A stretch of DNA of 18,236 nucleotides from JBHIBA01 sp046758845 (GTDB lineage: Bacteria > UBA8248 > JACPRG01 > G963555815), in assembly GCA_046758845.1 (NCBI GenBank), contig JBHIBA010000066.1, positions 1-18,236 of the forward strand, read 5' to 3'. The notes beneath the pieces are model-generated. The model was not told the origin of the DNA. It ran no database searches and worked only from the letters and a program-made list of their open reading frames with translations. The translations under genes and the position numbers were made by a program. Shown one piece after another: positions 15,086 to 18,236 of this stretch; position 1 is the stretch's first letter, and every line of letters starts with the position of its first letter.

Positions 15086-16513
15086 TTACCGGAAATAAGG
15101 TGGGGCGTCCGGCTGCAGGATGGGCCGGCCGATCATCCCGGCGGGTATCGGGAGGCCGAAGACGCTCAGGAGAGTTGGGGCCACGTCGTAGAGGCTCAGT
15201 CCTCCCAGCGCCGCGCCCGGCGCGGCCTCCTCTCCGGTCCTGTCCCAGTCGCCCTTGCGGGCCATGATGAAGATCCCGTGGGTGTCGTGGTTGGCGTCGT
15301 CGGGGCCGGTGTCGTTCTCGCGGGTGTGGATGGCGCCGTGACCCAGGGTGCCCACCGACCGCCAGTGCAAGCCCCCGAAGTAAACGATGAGGTCGGGCGC
15401 GGCGCCCCGTACCTCTCGGTATAAATCTCTGGGAAAGAGCACGCGAGTCCCCAGCGGCTGGCCGGATTCGTCCTTCATCTCCTCCAGGCCCGCTTTCAGG
15501 TCGGCGCACACCTTGGGGACGTCTGACGGCGCGATCGCCCCCCTGGGCTCCCGGCCCCGGACGTTCAGATAAATCCGCCCGTAGTATCCCCCCTCTCCCC
15601 AGGCCAGCGTCCTGTCCCAGTCGAACTCCAGGTGGGCGGGCGAAGTGAGATGCTTGGGATAGCTCCGCACCCTCAGGAACTTCTCCTTCCTCAGCCATTC
15701 ATTGAGGCACACGCCCCCTTCCATTCTCTTGGCGCCGTGGTCCGAAACGACCAGGATGACGGTCTCTTCGTCGGCGAGGGCCAGCAGCTCGCCGACCTCG
15801 CCATCCACGTAGCGGTAGTATTCCCGTATCACGTCCTCGTACGGGTTGCCCCGCTCGTACTTCACGTGGTCCGGATCCTGGAATTTCCAGAACCCGTGAT
15901 GCATCCGGTCCACCCCCATCTCCACGGACATAAAAAAATCCCAGGGCTTTTTTCGGATGAGGTGGCGAAGGACGTGGAACCGTCTCCGGGTCATGTCGTA
16001 AATGCGGTCCAGCAGGGCGGGCTTGTCGTTCGTGCGGAACCCCTCGACGTCGAAAAAGTACTCCCCCACCAGGTCCCGGATTTCGGTCTGGAGTTCCGGG
16101 GGATGGGTGTAGGCGGCCTCGGGGCTTGGGGTCAGGAAGCAGGAAATCAGGTGTCCGTTGACGGGCTGCACCGGATAGGCGGGGGGTACGCCGACCACCA
16201 CGACCTCCCGGCCGGCCCGCCCGAGGAGGTCCCAGACCTTCTCTTCCTGGACACTCAGGGAGGAGGCGATGCCCAGCGGTCCGTAATCGTAGGACTTTCG
16301 GTTGCGAAACCCATAGATGCCCAACTCGCCGGGGTCCCGGCTGGTCATCATACAGGCCCATGCGGGAACGGTGATGGGAGGGTCGCAACTCTTCAGCCGG
16401 CCGTAGACCCCTGCGGCCATCAACCGGCGTAGATTCGGCAGGTCGTTGCGCCACCTGTCGAAGACCAAGGTCGGCTCAGCGCAATCGAGCCCGACGAGGA
16501 TCGCCTTCGTCAT
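15086..16513 (-). CDS. Alkaline phosphatase superfamily hydrolase (nucleotide pyrophosphatase/phosphodiesterase-like)
   Basis: 475 aa member of the alkaline phosphatase/NPP superfamily, a two-metal enzyme that cleaves phosphate mono- or diesters (some relatives cleave sulfate esters). The catalytic set is visible: D10 in LVGLDCAEP; the candidate nucleophile T48 in PPITVPAW, the position of the NPP threonine; D202 and H206 in VDRMHHGFW; D258-H259 in VVSDHG; and H412 in DTHGIF. No signal peptide or membrane segment is obvious, so it is probably cytoplasmic. I chose the second ATG (16513) because AGGA at 16522-16525 is 8 nt away; the ATG at 16519 nearly touches it. It points towards apsK from the opposite strand. 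A role linked to PAPS or sulfated/phosphorylated metabolites is inference; the substrate is unknown. Confidence 0.85.
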   Translation of the reverse strand: MTKAILVGLDCAEPTLVFDRWRNDLPNLRRLMAAGVYGRLKSCDPPITVPAWACMMTSRDPGELGIYGFRNRKSYDYGPLGIASSLSVQEEKVWDLLGRAGREVVVVGVPPAYPVQPVNGHLISCFLTPSPEAAYTHPPELQTEIRDLVGEYFFDVEGFRTNDKPALLDRIYDMTRRRFHVLRHLIRKKPWDFFMSVEMGVDRMHHGFWKFQDPDHVKYERGNPYEDVIREYYRYVDGEVGELLALADEETVILVVSDHGAKRMEGGVCLNEWLRKEKFLRVRSYPKHLTSPAHLEFDWDRTLAWGEGGYYGRIYLNVRGREPRGAIAPSDVPKVCADLKAGLEEMKDESGQPLGTRVLFPRDLYREVRGAAPDLIVYFGGLHWRSVGTLGHGAIHTRENDTGPDDANHDTHGIFIMARKGDWDRTGEEAAPGAALGGLSLYDVAPTLLSVFGLPIPAGMIGRPILQPDAPPYFR

Positions 16514-16668
16514 CCGCATCTTCCTTTAGGAGCCGAGGACTTCATCAGAGCCTGGTGGCGTGACCCCGGAAATTTGCGAAACAAGTTCGTGCTTTCGGGA
16601 ATGTCGTTTGCCACTGGCAGCTTGCCTGCCAATGCCCCCTTTTCAATTCCTTGAAGGCCAAGTGGAGG

Positions 16669-16708
16669 CACGGGCGGACGAGAGGTCACCGACCCCAAGC
16701 CGCCCGTG
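16669..16708. repeat. Nested inverted repeat (9-bp stem enclosing GGTC-acc-GACC)
   Basis: CACGGGCGG (16669-16677) pairs perfectly with CCGCCCGTG (16700-16708). The loop contains GGTCACCGACCC (16684-16695), itself a small hairpin. It equals 12 of 13 bases of the reverse complement of the 14961-14973 hairpin. A second pair, CCAGGAAT (16719-16726) and ATTCCTGG (16745-16752), follows at once. Confidence 0.6.
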
Positions 16709-16799
16709 GCACCCCCATCCAGGAATGTCACACAGGTTCAACGAATTCCTGGGACGCGATACCAGTGGTTGGTTGCAAGAATCCATCTCACGTCGTAGG

Positions 16800-16883
16800 C
16801 CCGATCTGAGCGAGGGGTCGCAGACCCCGCGGGCGCAGCCCGTAGCGGAGATCGGGACGGATGCATGGGCCGCGATCTCCGCT
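16800..16883. repeat. Branched inverted-repeat element with two competing stems
   Basis: Structure A: CCCGATCT (16800-16807) pairs with AGATCGGG (16849-16856), enclosing GGGGTC-gca-GACCCC (16814-16828) and CGGGC-gca-GCCCG (16830-16842), a three-way junction. Structure B: AGCGGAGATCG (16844-16854) pairs with CGATCTCCGCT (16873-16883), 11 bp with an 18-nt loop. A and B share 16849-16854 and exclude each other. If transcribed, this would be a switch-like RNA; as DNA it is a palindromic repeat. It is not a tRNA. Confidence 0.6.
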
Positions 16884-16892
16884 GGTGGGGCG

Positions 16893-16937
16893 CGGCGATC
16901 GCCGGGAATCCCCTCCTGAACCCTCTGAGGGTTCAGG
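16893..16937. repeat. Two adjacent perfect palindromes
   Basis: CGGCGATCGCCG (16893-16904) is a perfect 12-bp palindrome. CCTGAACCCTC (16915-16925) and GAGGGTTCAGG (16927-16937) are perfect 11-bp arms around a single central T. Neither is followed by a T-run. The second is long enough to be a dimeric protein-binding site or a stable hairpin. Confidence 0.6.
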
Positions 16938-17070
16938 TCATCCGGAGACGCCTTCGCCGCTCCCTGGAGCCGTCACGGGACCAGGGAGGAAAGAGAGTTT
17001 GAGGATGCTCATTCTGGCCCCTCATTTTACACCTGAGGCGGAGCATCTGGTCACGTCACAACTCTTTCGG

Positions 17071-17107
17071 TTGACGAAGTTCGGCCGAAGCGTGTAGGGT
17101 TTATAAT
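17071..17107 (+). promoter_or_regulatory. Candidate promoter with overlapping palindrome upstream of the TAXI gene
   Basis: TTGACG (17071-17076) is a near-consensus -35 box and TATAAT (17102-17107) a perfect -10 box, but they are 25 bp apart, too far to work together. TTGACG could instead pair with TAGGGT (17095-17100, spacer 18). A 10-bp palindrome TTCGGCCGAA (17080-17089) lies between them and could be an operator. The leader to ATG 17360 would be about 250 nt. Confidence 0.35.
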
Positions 17108-17359
17108 GTTCAAGATGACCTGAGGCGCTGGGGGCTTCCTGTTTCCGAGGTTCCCTGCGGGAAACGGGGCGGGGATTTTTTCCCATTTGCCTGCGGGACG
17201 GCGGAGAGCCCTGGAATCGATGTTTCACGACCTTCGCGATTCCATCGACGAACTGGAGCGGGGGAAGTGATCCTGGAGCGCCGGCTTCGGCGTCTTAGGG
17301 AAATGCGGCGGGAACGGAAGGTATTATTTCGACACCGATAACCACGGAGGGACGAAAAG

Positions 17360-18236
17360 ATGAAACGGAGTACGTGGAAGGTTTGTTTCGCGGCGCTGGG
17401 GACGCTGGTACTCGTCGGAGCACTGGCAGTCGTGCCGGCGGCTTTGGGAGCGGACAGCTACAAGTTCGGCGTCTCGAAACCGGGCGGCGCGTGGTATCCC
17501 ATCGGGACCGCCATCCAGCGTTTGGCTGAGAAGGGGTACGGCGACAAGGTGACCCTGGACATCGGCGGTGGGGTGGCCAATGCGCTGAACGTCTTGAGCG
17601 GCAAGATTGAGTTCGGCCTCACCTTTGCCTCAACGGTGGCCGATGCCCTCAATGGCAGGGGACCCTTCAAGGGAAAGGACGCCTCGGACTTCCGGATTGG
17701 CGCCGTTCAGTATAACCAAATGATGACCTGGGTCGTCTGGGCCGATTCCGGCATCACGCACTGGTCCCAGCTCAAGGGCAAGCGGGTGAGCGCGATGCCC
17801 AAGCGTTTCTCCGCCCAGGCGATGAACAAGCAGATGCTCCAAGGACTCGGGCTGACCTATGGGGATTTCTCCAAGGTCCTGCACCTGGGCTTCAACGACA
17901 CGGTCTCACAGATGAAGGACGGCCATATCGACGCCTACCTGGGGCCGGGGGAGAGACAGTACGCTCCGCTCATCCAGCTGGCGGCGCACAAGCAGATTCG
18001 CGTTCTCAATTTCTCCAATGAGGACGTCCGCAAGATCCGGTCGGTTCAGCCTGCCCTCGTCCCGGTGACGCTGGAGAAGAAGTACTACAATCAGCCGAAG
18101 GACGTCCAGGTCGTTCAAACCTATCAGATCATCGTGACCAACCGGAAGGTTCCCGAGAATCTGGTCTATAAGGTCGCCAAACTGATGTATGGAAACCTGG
18201 ATTACATGAGAAAGGTGAACCCGAACTTCAAGAGGG
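17360..18236 (+). CDS. TAXI-type TRAP transporter solute-binding protein (3' end outside the window)
   Basis: The frame is open from ATG 17360 to the window edge: 292 codons of an expected roughly 320-330. The start has GGAGGG just upstream (17347-17352). Residues 1-31 are a signal peptide (basic MKRSTWK, hydrophobic core, AALGA before DSYKFGV), so the protein is exported to the periplasm. The mature start has the family motif KPGGAWYPIGTAIQRLAE (40-57), then GGGVANALNVLSGKIEFGLTF (68 onward), as in TRAP-associated extracytoplasmic immunogenic-type binding proteins. These bind small acids such as glutamate or other carboxylates and pass them to a fused TRAP permease, usually encoded next door. 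No permease is seen because the window ends. Ligand unknown. Confidence 0.9.
   Translation, partial: MKRSTWKVCFAALGTLVLVGALAVVPAALGADSYKFGVSKPGGAWYPIGTAIQRLAEKGYGDKVTLDIGGGVANALNVLSGKIEFGLTFASTVADALNGRGPFKGKDASDFRIGAVQYNQMMTWVVWADSGITHWSQLKGKRVSAMPKRFSAQAMNKQMLQGLGLTYGDFSKVLHLGFNDTVSQMKDGHIDAYLGPGERQYAPLIQLAAHKQIRVLNFSNEDVRKIRSVQPALVPVTLEKKYYNQPKDVQVVQTYQIIVTNRKVPENLVYKVAKLMYGNLDYMRKVNPNFKR

Larger units (their letters stand above)
16514..17359. other. Gene-free region between divergent genes, rich in inverted repeats
   Basis: This 846-bp stretch separates the minus-strand phosphatase from the plus-strand TAXI gene, so it should contain promoters for both. No reading frame in it has a recognisable domain. 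Its middle (16669-16937) is packed with perfect inverted repeats, listed separately. The right part (17071-17107) has a promoter-like sequence. Between 17110 and 17341 a frame stays open with somewhat protein-like wording but no start; it may be a decayed gene. Confidence 0.6.

Noticed and set aside
15632..16432. 266-codon plus-strand frame opposite the phosphatase
   Set aside because: The minus strand carries a complete metal-site set (D10, T48, D202, H206, D258, H259, H412); the plus frame shows no recognisable fold.
16800..16856. Cloverleaf-like fold resembling a tRNA
   Set aside because: Only 57 nt, three stems, no anticodon arm of proper length and no T-loop consensus. It is better described as a branched palindromic repeat.
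16560..17097. Plus-strand frames 16560-16919 and 16861-17097
   Set aside because: They run through the palindrome cluster, have Arg/Pro/Ser-rich nonsense translations and no family match. The 30-codon piece 17005-17097 has a passable ribosome site but too little sequence to support a gene.
1..18236. Search for CRISPR arrays, defence genes, integrases and toxin-antitoxin pairs
   Set aside because: No regularly spaced direct repeats and no protein with such domains were seen. The inverted repeats are not arranged as a CRISPR array.

Overview
The window looks like a piece of chromosome from a GC-rich, Gram-negative-like bacterium, probably an uncultivated environmental lineage. The evidence is a nuo-type complex I operon half, a long two-domain ThyX-like protein, a single-subunit Sat plus ApsK, an amidohydrolase, and a periplasmic TAXI-type binding protein with a signal peptide. 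This mix is often seen in groups such as Rokubacteria/Methylomirabilota, Tectomicrobia or former Deltaproteobacteria, but the sequence alone does not fix the phylum. I see no rRNA, tRNA, CRISPR array, transposase or phage gene.

Layout. (1) Positions 1-199 hold two inverted repeats and a terminator-like hairpin with a T6 run that abuts the nuoJ ribosome binding site. (2) Positions 200-6323 encode nuoJ, nuoK, nuoL, nuoM and nuoN, the membrane-arm subunits of NADH:quinone oxidoreductase including all three antiporter-like proton pumps. nuoA-I are not in the window. (3) Positions 6324-6619 are intergenic, with a hairpin and a GC-poorer patch, followed by a sodium:solute symporter (6620-8428). (4) A tandem-domain ThyX-like protein (8583-10061) and an ACMSD-type amidohydrolase (10233-11222) follow, each with a plausible sigma70-like promoter. 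(5) A 52-codon fragment (11417-11575) is the decayed C-terminus of an MFS transporter. It sits 3 bp before an intact MFS gene (11579-12880) with the same C-terminal sequence pattern. (6) After a terminator-like hairpin come sat and apsK (12991-14804), which together make PAPS from sulfate. (7) A convergent alkaline-phosphatase-superfamily hydrolase (15086-16513, minus strand) is separated from apsK by a composite palindromic repeat. (8) An 846-bp gene-free stretch (16514-17359) contains an unusual run of nested inverted repeats and then a candidate promoter. (9) A TAXI-type solute-binding protein begins at 17360 and runs off the window.

Functionally, the left third is respiratory energy conservation. 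The rest is a mosaic of small units: uptake (SSS, MFS, TAXI), a metal-dependent hydrolase or decarboxylase, and sulfate activation. sat-apsK without visible cysH/cysI fits PAPS supply, either for sulfotransfer or for assimilation genes located elsewhere. The least ordinary items are the palindrome cluster at 16669-16937 with mutually exclusive stems, the ThyX-like protein whose flavin/dUMP signature is split between two degenerate domains, and the MFS remnant.
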